Position numbers and translations under genes: made by a program
The notes under the pieces: model-generated
What the model was told of the DNA's origin: nothing
What the model saw: the letters and a program-made list of their open reading frames with translations, nothing else
The model's database searches: none
In this document: positions 1-10,171 of the stretch, piece by piece
Position numbering within the stretch: the stretch's first letter is position 1
Layout: the number at the start of each line of letters is the position of its first letter
Source of the DNA: Brevundimonas sp. UBA986
GTDB lineage: Bacteria > Pseudomonadota > Alphaproteobacteria > Caulobacterales > Caulobacteraceae
Direction: 5' to 3'
DNA: 14,007 bases
NCBI GenBank assembly: GCA_002292165.1
Contig: DBBK01000121.1
Coordinates: forward strand, 6,391 to 20,397

Positions 1-1898
<1,898 letters not shown>

Positions 1899-1911
1899 TT
1901 CAGATATCCGA

Positions 1912-3618
<1,707 letters not shown>

Positions 3619-3631
3619 GACGGCGGCTCCT

Positions 3632-3715
3632 TCAGAACCGCTCGGGCCGCAGCAGGGCCGCGACCATATAGACGGCGACCACGACGGCCCCGGCGCCCCA
3701 GAGAATGGCGATCAT
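3632..3715 (-). CDS. kdpF: Potassium-transporting ATPase subunit KdpF
   Basis: This is a 27-residue single-span membrane peptide matching KdpF in size (about 29 residues), position directly before kdpA, and the typical ending ALLRPERF. KdpF stabilises the KdpABC complex in the inner membrane by lipid-like packing. The hydrophobic segment covers about residues 2-22 and is followed by a short charged tail. The ATG at 3715 overlaps the stop of the preceding microprotein by one base (TGATG), pointing to translational coupling; AAGGGG lies about 9 nt upstream. A longer in-frame reading to 3880 would add an arginine/proline-rich, non-membrane N-terminus unlike any KdpF, so the short form is preferred. 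Confidence 0.9.
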   Translation of the reverse strand: MIAILWGAGAVVVAVYMVAALLRPERF

Positions 3716-3801
3716 CAGCCGATCCCCTTCAGGGCATGGGCGAGGACGGCGAAGGCGACAAACGCCCCGCCGCCCAGCGCGAGAAACAAAAGATCGGCCA
3801 T
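3715..3801 (-). CDS. Small hydrophobic membrane protein, first gene of the kdp operon
   Basis: The predicted product is 28 residues: a two-residue polar start, a hydrophobic span over about residues 4-22, and a short tail with His and Lys. The ATG at 3801 is preceded by CGGAGG at a 7-nt spacing, the best ribosome-binding site in this region. The stop overlaps the kdpF start by one base (TGATG). These features make translation likely. From memory, short single-span proteins are often found just before kdpF in GC-rich bacteria, but I know of no assigned role. Context suggests an accessory of KdpFABC or a peptide that couples translation into kdpF. A longer in-frame upstream reading to 4140 is rich in Arg/Ser/Pro and looks like chance open frame. 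Confidence 0.68.
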   Translation of the reverse strand: MADLLFLALGGGAFVAFAVLAHALKGIG

Positions 3802-3876
3802 TCGGCGCCTCCGGAAAATCAGGAGGCGGGTGGACCATATTCCAGCGTAACGGGGCGATGCGGAAAGCCGCCCCGC

Positions 3877-3895
3877 GCATAAGGGGAGCATAAGG
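3877..3895 (-). promoter_or_regulatory. Phased direct repeat upstream of the kdp operon, putative response-regulator site
   Basis: GCATAAGG occurs at 3877-3884 and again at 3888-3895, an 11-bp period that places both copies on one DNA face. Read on the kdp strand it is CCTTATGC, TCC, CCTTATGC, ending 75 bp before the first start codon. Tandem half-sites at 10-11 bp spacing just upstream of a -35 region are typical of OmpR/PhoB-family activators, to which KdpE belongs. A third ATAAGG is at 3966-3971. Assignment to KdpE is inference. No convincing -35/-10 pair follows: TTTCCG at 3868-3863 and an AATATG-like element are weak, as expected for an activator-dependent promoter. Confidence 0.45.
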
Positions 3896-3935
3896 TTCGG
3901 CTCCCCGGTCGGGTCGGTCAGACCCCGGTCAGGGT

Positions 3936-3969
3936 TTATCCCGATGGCGGTTCGACTCGCCGGGGATAA
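3936..3969. repeat. Imperfect inverted repeat in the kdp / barrel-protein intergenic region
   Basis: TTATCCC at 3936-3942 pairs with GGGATAA at 3963-3969, and inside it GGCG (3946-3949) pairs with CGCC (3958-3961), leaving a small asymmetric internal loop and an 8-nt apical loop. It lies between the divergent kdp genes and the plus-strand genes, with no T-tract after it, so a terminator is unlikely. It could be an operator or an RNA leader structure. The rest of 3896-4060 shows nothing I can name. Confidence 0.35.
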
Positions 3970-4060
3970 GGTCCAGGCCTCACGCTGGCCATACGGTGAC
4001 CCACTCCGTGTACGGCCAGACGCCGACGGGCATGACCGCCCGATTCCAGGAGCAGACAGG

Positions 4061-4162
4061 ATGCGCGCCTCGATCCCCGGACTGGTCCCCATGGTTCTGG
4101 TGCGCCTGCTGCTGGTCGTCGCGCTTCTGGCGGCAAACAAGGCGCTGGCGGACCCCTTCTAG
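4061..4162 (+). CDS. Possible 33-residue hydrophobic peptide
   Basis: A 33-codon frame from an ATG at 4061 ends in TAG at 4160-4162. AGGAG lies 8 nt upstream (4048-4052), a good ribosome-binding site. The product has an Arg near the N-terminus, a long hydrophobic run over about residues 8-24, and ends ...KALADPF. The ALA-D ending looks like a signal peptidase cleavage site, yet only three residues would follow. It could be a single-span membrane microprotein, a leader peptide for the barrel gene 114 bp downstream, or the remnant of an exported protein. I do not recognise a family. Codon use alone cannot settle coding in such GC-rich DNA. Confidence 0.33.
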   Translation: MRASIPGLVPMVLVRLLLVVALLAANKALADPF

Positions 4163-4181
4163 CCCGCTTCTCCCTTCCCCA

Positions 4182-4218
4182 CCGGCAATCCCCTGCTTCG
4201 GGCCGGGGGTTTTCCCGG
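4182..4218 (+). terminator. Weak hairpin with short T-run, possible terminator or attenuator
   Basis: AATCCCC at 4187-4193 can pair with GGGGGTT at 4205-4211 (one T-G wobble) around an 11-nt loop containing TTCG, and CCGG at 4182-4185 can pair with CCGG at 4215-4218. Four Ts (4210-4213) follow or overlap the stem. It sits between the 33-codon frame and the barrel gene. The T-run is short, so intrinsic termination is only possible, not demonstrated. Confidence 0.27.
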
Positions 4219-4275
4219 ATGCCGCCCTGAGGGTCGCCGCCCCAGAGTGGCGACGGACAGGAAGGGACCGCGATC

Positions 4276-5513
4276 GTGCGCCGCAGACAGACCCGGACCC
4301 GACGGATCGCTCTCGGCGCTGCGGCCTGCGCCAGCCTTGCGGCTCAGGCGAGTCACGCTCGGGCTTCCGATCCCGAACCGGCCCTTGCCCCTGTCGTGGA
4401 GATCGCCCCGACCCCGGCCCCGCAGGCCGACGCCCCGGTAGCGCCCTCGCCCGTCAAACCCGGCTTCTTCGGCCAGTTCATCGATCCGGAGGACCACTAT
4501 CTCGACTTCTCGGCCTTCCTGGCAGGGGCGGCTTCGTCCCCGTGCCGATCATCATCACCGAGCCGGCGGTGGACGGCGGCGGCGGCGTGGCCCTGGCCTT
4601 TTTCAAGGCCAATCCGCAGAACCCGCGTCAGGTGACGCGGCACGTCATCGGCGCCTTCCGGACCGGCAACGGTTCCGAGGGCCTCGGCTATTTCCAGAGC
4701 GGCTATGCCTTCGACGGACGGCTGAACTACCGCTTCGGTGTCGCCACCGGCGAGATCACCCTGGCTGCCTATCCCGCCTTCGCCCCCGGCGGCGTCGAAT
4801 ACACAAGCCAGTACGACTACGGCATCGTCGGCTCAGCGCTCTGGCATTTCAGCGACGACCGCTTCTCGATCGGCCCGGTGTTCGACTTCCGCAAGCTGAC
4901 GTCCTCGATCAACACCAGCTTCATGCCGGAGGATGTCGCGGACGATTTCGGGAGGACCCTGCAAACCGGCGCCCTGGGCCTCGGGCTTCACTTCGACAGC
5001 CGCGACAACGCCGTCACCCCCACGCGCGGCGCGAACGCCTCGGTCGAGGGCAGGTTCAACCGCGAGGCCTTCGGCAGCGATCGGGACTATGAGGTCTTCG
5101 GCGCCCACCTCTACGTCTTCGGCCAGATCCGCGGTCCGGTGCGCTACGGCGCCAAGGTCGAGGTCGACGCCATCCGCGACGACTTCCCATTCTTCTACGC
5201 CCCGGCCGTCAACCTGCGCGGGGTTCAGAAGGCGGAGTATCAGGGGATGACCGCCGTCAGCACCGAGTTGGAGACGACCTGGCAGGTCGCGCCGCGCTGG
5301 TCCCTGCTGGCCTTCGCCGGATACGGGTCCGCCGAGAGCGGCGACCGCCGCACCTTCCAGGATACAGGCGACATCTGGTCAGGCGGCGTCGGCTTCCGCT
5401 ATCGCCTCGCCCGCAGGCTGGGCATGGACGCCGGAGCCGACTTCGCCTGGGGCCCCGGCGGCTTCATATGGTACCTGCAGTTCGGCCACGCCTGGTCGTT
5501 CGGCATGGACTGA
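4276..5513 (+). pseudogene. Outer-membrane beta-barrel protein, surface antigen (D15/BamA-TamA-like) type, interrupted by a frameshift
   Basis: Translation should start at the GTG at 4276, with AGGAAGGG 9 nt upstream. Residues 1-30 form an Arg-rich signal peptide with an ALGAAACASLAAQ core and ARA cleavage site, then a Pro/Ala linker. The frame carries KPGFFGQFIDPEDHYLDF, then loses sense near 4525. A different frame continues with GGFVPVPIIITEPAV, a hallmark opening of single-domain surface-antigen barrels, and runs to TGA at 5511-5513 with alternating barrel strands and an aromatic C-terminus. Adding one G to the G4 run at 4525-4528 would join the parts into AGGGF and give about 412 residues, a normal family length. 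No POTRA repeats are visible, so the role in outer-membrane assembly or transport is unknown. It may be a true pseudogene, phase-variable, or a sequencing error. It converges on the propeller gene with a 20-bp gap. Confidence 0.75.
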
Positions 5514-5533
5514 TCGCGGGACTGACCGCCCCG

Positions 5534-6547
5534 TCAGGACCCCGGCGTCACCACCAGCAGTTCGAAGCTGCCCGGGACCATCGCCGCCCGATGCCCCTCG
5601 ACTGCGGGCGCGAACAGGGCGGTCGGGATGAAGGCGTCTCCGCTGGCGGGATCCAGGGCGATGGTGCGCCCGCCGCTGCGGGTCGGCAGGGTCTGGACCA
5701 GGGTCGCGTCGCCGTTGGCGATCTGGAGCACCGACAGGGTGGCGCTCTCGCCCGCCGGGATCAGGGCGCGCTTGCGGTTCGGGTCGTAGGCGACGCCGTC
5801 GGCGCCGTCGCCGATTTCGATCGTGCGCACCGTCTGGCCAGTCGAGGCGCGGACCAGATCAGCGACACCGTCGCAGGCGACGATCAGCAGGTCCTCGCCG
5901 GTCGCATAGGCGATGCCGGTCGGGCCTTCGCAGCCCGGCAAGGCGTAGCGGCCGGTGACCGTCCGCGCGGCGATGTCGACCACGGCGATCTCGTTTCTGT
6001 CCTCGACATTGACGAAGGCGTGGCCCTTGCCGTCGAGAGCGGCAGCCTCCAGCGCGCCGCCGACCTCGATGCGGCCGAGCGACTGGTGGGTGCGGCTGTC
6101 GATGAGGTCGATCTGGCCGCCGCGATGATCCATGACCAGCACTGTCCCGGACGCGGTATCGACGGCGACGGCGTCGGGCCCCTGCCCCGTCTGGACCGTG
6201 GCGACGGGCGAACCGTTGCTGGCGTCGACAAAGACGGCGCTGGCGGTGTCGCCGTTGGTGATCAGGATCTCCGAGCCGGCGTTGACGGTCAGGGCCGCGT
6301 GCCCCCTCGCCGCCGGTTCGATGACCACCCCTGCGCCGCCCGCGCCGAGATCGAAGGCGTCCACGGCGGTCGAGCGTGCGACCAGCACCCGGTTCCGCGC
6401 TGCGTCGAAGCTGGCGTAGTCCCAGCCCCCGTCCGGTCCGGGCAGATGGGCGGTGATGTGATAGCCGGGCGCGGGGCTTTCAGCGAAGGCGGCGCTGCTC
6501 GCGAGCAGGCCGACGGCAGTCAGGGCGGCAAGAACGATCCGGGGCAT
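5534..6547 (-). CDS. Exported YncE-like beta-propeller protein
   Basis: The product has 337 residues, with a signal peptide at 1-22 (hydrophobic core LAALTAVGLLASSAA, cleavage after AFA). The mature part is a run of about 40-residue propeller blades with recurring patterns such as PDAVAVD, LIDSRTHQSLGRIEVG, NEIAVVDIAARTVTGRY, DGVAYDPNRKRALIP and IALDPASGDAFIP. This is the YVTN/YncE seven-blade style of periplasmic protein; members bind varied ligands and usually lack a known activity. Two Cys residues occur in adjacent blades (PGCEGP and VACDG). It follows the histidine kinase stop by 14 bp with only a purine-rich GAGAGAG stretch upstream, so it is probably the third gene of the regulator operon. 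A signal-binding or chaperone role beside the kinase or efflux pump is inference. Confidence 0.8.
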   Translation of the reverse strand: MPRIVLAALTAVGLLASSAAFAESPAPGYHITAHLPGPDGGWDYASFDAARNRVLVARSTAVDAFDLGAGGAGVVIEPAARGHAALTVNAGSEILITNGDTASAVFVDASNGSPVATVQTGQGPDAVAVDTASGTVLVMDHRGGQIDLIDSRTHQSLGRIEVGGALEAAALDGKGHAFVNVEDRNEIAVVDIAARTVTGRYALPGCEGPTGIAYATGEDLLIVACDGVADLVRASTGQTVRTIEIGDGADGVAYDPNRKRALIPAGESATLSVLQIANGDATLVQTLPTRSGGRTIALDPASGDAFIPTALFAPAVEGHRAAMVPGSFELLVVTPGS

Positions 6548-6561
6548 TGGAACTCTCTCTC

Positions 6562-7962
6562 TCAGGCGGGGGGAAGCGGGTTTGAAGGCGTCGGCACGGT
6601 CAGGGAGACCGCCAGGCCGGGATGACGATTGGTGATGCGCAGTGGGACGCCGTGCAGGGTGGCGATGGCCGAGACCATGGAAAGTCCAAGACCCGAGCCG
6701 ACCGTGTGGCGGCTGCGATCCAGCCGGTAGAAGCGGCGCGTCAGATTGACGAGCTCGGTCTCGGGGGCGCCGGGACCATCGTCGGCGACGGTGATCGTAG
6801 CCTCATCGGCATATCTGTTGACGGCGACCGAGATGGCCTTTCCCGGCGCGCCATGGGTCAGGGCGTTGTCGATCAGGCTGGCGACCGCCTGGGCCAGAAG
6901 AGCGCTGTCGCCTTCGACCACCGCCTCCGGGTCGGCGACGAAGCTGAGGGTCCAGCCGGCCTCGTCGGCGGCGGGCTGATAGGCCTCGACCACCTCGGCC
7001 ACCGTCGGGACGAGGTCGAAGACGGCGAAGCGGCGGCTGGTCCCGCCCTCGATCTGGGCCAGACGCAGCAGGGCGGCGAAGATCTCCAGCAGGCGATCCG
7101 TCTCGCCGACGGCGTCGGTTAGCAGGTCGTCGCGCGCCTCTGCGGGCGCGGCCTGGGCGTCCTCCAGCCGGTTGCGCAGGCGGGTCAGGGGCGTGCGCAG
7201 GTCGTGGGCGACGTCCGCCGACACCTGGCGGATCGCCTCCATGGCGCTCTCCAGCCGCTCCAGCATGGCGTTCAGGGTGTCGGCCAGATCGTCGAACTCG
7301 CGCCCGATGCCCAGCGACGGCAGCCGCTCGCTGAGGTCGCCACTCATCACCCGCCCGGCCGCATCGGTCACGCCCTGCAGGCGACGCAGCAGGACCGCCC
7401 CCGCCGCCGCCCCGCCGATCAGGGCCAGCAGGACGATGACCAGGCCGCCGATGATGGCCAGCCGGTGCAGCCACTGGCGCAGCTCCTCCAGGGCATAGGT
7501 ATCACGGCCGACGGCGATGAAGGTGCCGTCCCGGGCCCGGTCCGTCAGGACGATGACCTCGATATCGTTGCTGTCGACGGACTCGTCCTCTTCCGCGGCC
7601 ATGGGGACATGGATGCTGGCCTCGCCCCGGATCTGTTCGACGGAGGCCGGAAGGCCCGCCGCCAGTCGTTGGCCCGACGGGGTGACGACCAGATAGCTGA
7701 AGCGCTCGGGCTGGCCGCCCGCGACATGCTCCTTCAGGGAGGCGATCAGGGCGGGTCCGCCCTCGGCGTTGGCGTCGGCGACCAGGACCGCGACCTGATC
7801 GCGCAGGGCGTCGCGCGCAGTCTCCTCGGCGAAGCGGCCGACGGCGACGTCGAGCACCACCAGCAGCAGGGCCGCCCCGATGCCGAACACCGCCGCGAAG
7901 ACCATGGCCATCCGGAAGGTGGTGGTCTGCCAGAGTTTGGCGGGGGCTCTATTCCGGTTCAT
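6562..7962 (-). CDS. Two-component sensor histidine kinase with HAMP domain
   Basis: This membrane kinase should phosphorylate the response regulator encoded just upstream. From the ATG at 7962 it has 466 residues: a first membrane helix at about 19-42, a periplasmic sensor region to about 165, a second helix at 167-193, HAMP to about 245, then the dimerisation box VSADVAHDLRTPLTRL with phospho-acceptor His253. The ATP-binding domain shows the N box (SLIDNALTHG), G1 (VADDGPGAP) and G2 (GSGLGLSMV). The periplasmic region has an acidic patch, EEDESVDSND, at about 125-134. The start overlaps the regulator gene by 14 bp. An ATG at 7971 and a GTG at 7980 in the same frame are alternatives, the ATG at 7971 having GGGGTG upstream. 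It resembles CusS/QseC-type kinases in layout, but the signal is unknown. Confidence 0.93.
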   Translation of the reverse strand: MNRNRAPAKLWQTTTFRMAMVFAAVFGIGAALLLVVLDVAVGRFAEETARDALRDQVAVLVADANAEGGPALIASLKEHVAGGQPERFSYLVVTPSGQRLAAGLPASVEQIRGEASIHVPMAAEEDESVDSNDIEVIVLTDRARDGTFIAVGRDTYALEELRQWLHRLAIIGGLVIVLLALIGGAAAGAVLLRRLQGVTDAAGRVMSGDLSERLPSLGIGREFDDLADTLNAMLERLESAMEAIRQVSADVAHDLRTPLTRLRNRLEDAQAAPAEARDDLLTDAVGETDRLLEIFAALLRLAQIEGGTSRRFAVFDLVPTVAEVVEAYQPAADEAGWTLSFVADPEAVVEGDSALLAQAVASLIDNALTHGAPGKAISVAVNRYADEATITVADDGPGAPETELVNLTRRFYRLDRSRHTVGSGLGLSMVSAIATLHGVPLRITNRHPGLAVSLTVPTPSNPLPPA

Positions 7963-8626
7963 CGAGCACATATCCCACACCCCGCAGGGTGCGGATAAGT
8001 TCGATGTCGAAGCCGCGGTCGACCTTGGACCTCAGCCGGCTGACATGGGCGTCGACAATGTTGGTGCGGGGGTCGAAGTGGAAGCCCCACAGGCTTTCCA
8101 GCAGCATGGTCCGGGTCACCGTCTCGCCCACACGGCGCGCCAGGAACTCCAGCAGCTTGTACTCCTGCGGCGTCAGCTCGATGCGCTTGTCGGCCCGGGT
8201 CACCTTGCGGCGGCGGGTGTCGATCGACAGGTCGGCGATGCGGATGACGTCGTTCTGGCTGGTCAGGGGCGGACGGCGCACCAGGGCGTTCAGCCGGGCC
8301 AGCAGTTCGCTGAAGGCGAAGGGTTTGACCAGATAGTCGTCGGCGCCGCCTTCCAGTCCCGAGACCCGGTCCTCGATCGAGCCCAGAGCCGTCAGCACCA
8401 GAACCGGGGCATTGATCCCCTCGGCGCGCAACAGGCCGATGGCCTCAAGCCCCGAGACGCCCGGCAGCATCCGGTCCATGACGATGACGTCATGGGCGCC
8501 GGCCATGCCGATCTGCACGCCTTCGTCGCCCGTCTTCGCCACATCGACGGTGTGACCGGTCTCGACCAGGCCCCGCGCAATGAAGGACGCGGTGCGCTCG
8601 TCATCCTCGACGACCAGCACCTTCAT
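7949..8626 (-). CDS. OmpR/PhoB-family DNA-binding response regulator
   Basis: The product is 225 residues from the ATG at 8626. The receiver domain (about 1-118) has the acidic pocket EDD at 7-9, phospho-acceptor Asp51 in VMDRMLPG, Thr79 and Lys101 in YLVKPF. The C-terminal winged helix contains ELTPQEYKLLEFLAR, TRTMLLESLWG, NIVDAHVSRLRSKVD and the closing RTLRGVGYVL, all standard for this family. The start is set by AGGTG 6 nt upstream and by homologues beginning MKVLVVEDD; an in-frame GTG at 8674 would add 16 unusual residues. It is first in the operon with the kinase, and the neighbouring divergent efflux operon is its likely target, as with CusR and CzcR. Ordinary length, no missing key residue. 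Confidence 0.95.
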   Translation of the reverse strand: MKVLVVEDDERTASFIARGLVETGHTVDVAKTGDEGVQIGMAGAHDVIVMDRMLPGVSGLEAIGLLRAEGINAPVLVLTALGSIEDRVSGLEGGADDYLVKPFAFSELLARLNALVRRPPLTSQNDVIRIADLSIDTRRRKVTRADKRIELTPQEYKLLEFLARRVGETVTRTMLLESLWGFHFDPRTNIVDAHVSRLRSKVDRGFDIELIRTLRGVGYVLDEPE

Positions 8627-8696
8627 GCCCGCACCTGAGACTGGAACTCTCGCTTCATGGCCGGAGATGATCACGAAGCCGGGCCTGGAGGCCAGC

Positions 8697-8712
8697 CGAA
8701 GTCGTGGCTTCG
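8697..8712. repeat. Short inverted repeat at the predicted transcript start of the regulator operon
   Basis: CGAAG at 8697-8701 and CTTCG at 8708-8712 form a perfect 5-bp inverted repeat with a 6-bp gap. It lies just downstream of the predicted -10 box for the minus-strand regulator operon, so it could be an operator or a 5' mRNA hairpin. Five-base arms can arise by chance. Confidence 0.25.
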
Positions 8713-8718
8713 ACGCCG

Positions 8719-8752
8719 AATTAATGCGACCGTCAGACTACGCGTAAACGGT
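8719..8752 (-). promoter_or_regulatory. Predicted promoter of the response regulator-kinase-propeller operon
   Basis: On the minus strand, TTTACG (8748-8743) and ATTAAT (8725-8720) are separated by exactly 17 bp; each matches its sigma-70 consensus hexamer at 4 of 6 positions. Transcription would begin near 8713, giving a leader of about 87 nt before the regulator ATG. The spacer includes the 8-bp palindrome TACGCGTA (8739-8746), and ACCGT (8729-8733) / ACGGT (8748-8752) form an inverted pair. These may be operator elements shared with the divergent efflux operon, whose own promoter I could not place with confidence. Confidence 0.42.
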
Positions 8753-8794
8753 GAGGCCTAGGCGGAAGACATTGCTTTGTTGGGCGAGTTCCCT

Positions 8795-10171
8795 GTGAGT
8801 CACAGCCAGAGGATTATCGGCGTCAGCGCCCTTGCAATCGCCATCAGCGCGGCCCTGACCGGCTGCGTCTCCTACCAGGCCCAACCTGTGGATCTGGCCG
8901 CCTCGGCGGGGGTGATCGAGGCCCGGACCGTGCCAGCGCCGCCCAGCGGAACCCTGTCGTATCTCAGCGCCCTCGATCTGGCCCTGCAGCGGGCTCCGGC
9001 GGTTCTTCAGGCCCGCGCCGCCTACGATAGCGCCGTCGCGGCGGCGCGGACCGCGCGGGTCCGCCCGGCGATGACCCTGACCCTGACGGCGGAATATTCG
9101 CGACAGGCCGATCCGAACAAGCCGTGGCTCTATGGCGGGGCGCTGGATGTACCGCTGGACCGGGGGCGCGGCGCGCGCATAGACAGCGCCGATCTGGCCA
9201 TTCTGAAAGCACGCTACGACCTGATCGAGGCGGTCTGGGCGACCCGCACCGCCCTGCGCCGCGCCCTGTTCGATCAGGCGGTGGCGGAACAGGAACTGGC
9301 CATCGCCGACCGGCAGATCGCCATCCGCGAGCAGCGGCTCGCCGTATTCGAACGCCGGGTCGCCCTCGGCGAGGACGCCCGGCCCGTCGCCCTGACCGCG
9401 GCGACGGAACTGTCGATGTCGCGCCAGCGCCGGACCTCGGCGGCGGCGGCCCTGACACAGGCCCGGGCGGCGATCGCGGCCCAGCTCGGCGTGACGGTCG
9501 AGGCCCTGGGCGGCCTCCGGATCGAGACCCCGACCGCCACGCCGCCCGCCGCCGACGCTGTACCCACCCTCCGCCGCGACGCCGCCATCGGCCGCGCCGA
9601 TGTGCTCAAGGCCGTCGTCGACTACGACATCGCCGAACAGGGTCTGCGCACCGCCGTGGCCGGTCAGTATCCGCAGGTGACGCTCAGCCCCGGCTATACC
9701 TGGGAGCGTGGGATCACCAAGCTGCCGTTCAACCTCGGCCTCGCCCTGCCCCCGGTCGACCTGAACCGCGCCGCGATCAACGAGGCCGAGGTCAAACGGG
9801 CCGAGGCCGGCACCGCGCTGGAAGCCGCCCAGGCCAAGGTCTTCGCCGAGGTGGACGCCGCCGCCTCCGCCCTCGCCGGCGCGGACCGTCAGGCGGCCCG
9901 GATCGAGGCCGAAGACCGCCCCCTCGCCGCCCGCGCCAAGGCCCTGACCGACCGCGCCGTCGCACTCGGCGAGAACGACCGCACCGACGCCTTGGCCGCC
10001 GAGGCCTCGGCACTGGACGTCGATCTGTCGGCCGTCGATGTGCGCCGCCTACAGGCGACCGCCCTCGCCGATTTCGAAGCCGCGACGCGCGTTCTTGCTG
10101 ACCCGGCCGAACGCGATCGCCTCGCCGCCGCCATCCCCTCCCCTGCCTCTGGCCCGGAGACGACCCGATGA
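8795..10171 (+). CDS. TolC/CusC-family outer-membrane efflux lipoprotein
   Basis: This is the outer-membrane exit duct of the tripartite pump encoded by the operon. The N-terminus has a signal sequence ending in the lipobox LTGC, giving lipidated Cys24 when read from the GTG at 8795. Two outer-membrane-efflux repeats follow (about 55-245 and 265-435), each with long Ala/Glu/Arg-rich coiled-coil helices and barrel strands such as MTLTLTAEYS and YPQVTLSPGYTWE. The total of 458 residues is normal. A TTG at 8777 with GGAAG 8 nt upstream is an alternative start, but it would add six residues including a Glu ahead of the signal sequence. The stop overlaps the adaptor start (ATGA), so translation is coupled. 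CusC/CzcC-like by neighbours; substrate not deducible. Confidence 0.9.
   Translation: MSHSQRIIGVSALAIAISAALTGCVSYQAQPVDLAASAGVIEARTVPAPPSGTLSYLSALDLALQRAPAVLQARAAYDSAVAAARTARVRPAMTLTLTAEYSRQADPNKPWLYGGALDVPLDRGRGARIDSADLAILKARYDLIEAVWATRTALRRALFDQAVAEQELAIADRQIAIREQRLAVFERRVALGEDARPVALTAATELSMSRQRRTSAAAALTQARAAIAAQLGVTVEALGGLRIETPTATPPAADAVPTLRRDAAIGRADVLKAVVDYDIAEQGLRTAVAGQYPQVTLSPGYTWERGITKLPFNLGLALPPVDLNRAAINEAEVKRAEAGTALEAAQAKVFAEVDAAASALAGADRQAARIEAEDRPLAARAKALTDRAVALGENDRTDALAAEASALDVDLSAVDVRRLQATALADFEAATRVLADPAERDRLAAAIPSPASGPETTR

Noticed and set aside
3632..3880. An 82-residue version of KdpF.
   Set aside because: The extra N-terminus is Arg/Pro-rich and crosses the upstream microprotein in another frame. 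KdpF proteins are about 29 residues, and the TGATG overlap supports the short start.
3896..3972. Possible tRNA, because GGTTCGACTC resembles a T-loop.
   Set aside because: The T-arm stem does not pair at the right positions and no acceptor or anticodon arms can be formed upstream.
3996..4526. The plus-strand frame of the barrel C-terminal half extended upstream to 3996.
   Set aside because: The upstream translation is Arg/Pro-rich with no signal peptide, while the other frame holds a clear signal peptide and family-like sequence. The upstream extension is chance open frame.
4519..4535. Programmed -1 ribosomal frameshift site in the barrel gene.
   Set aside because: No X XXY YYZ heptamer in the right register and no obvious downstream pseudoknot could be seen. 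A one-base deletion at the G-run is simpler.
5522..5537. CTGAC/GTCAG hairpin between the convergent barrel and propeller genes as a two-way terminator.
   Set aside because: The arms are only 5 bp with no T-run on either side, and the second arm lies inside the propeller stop region.
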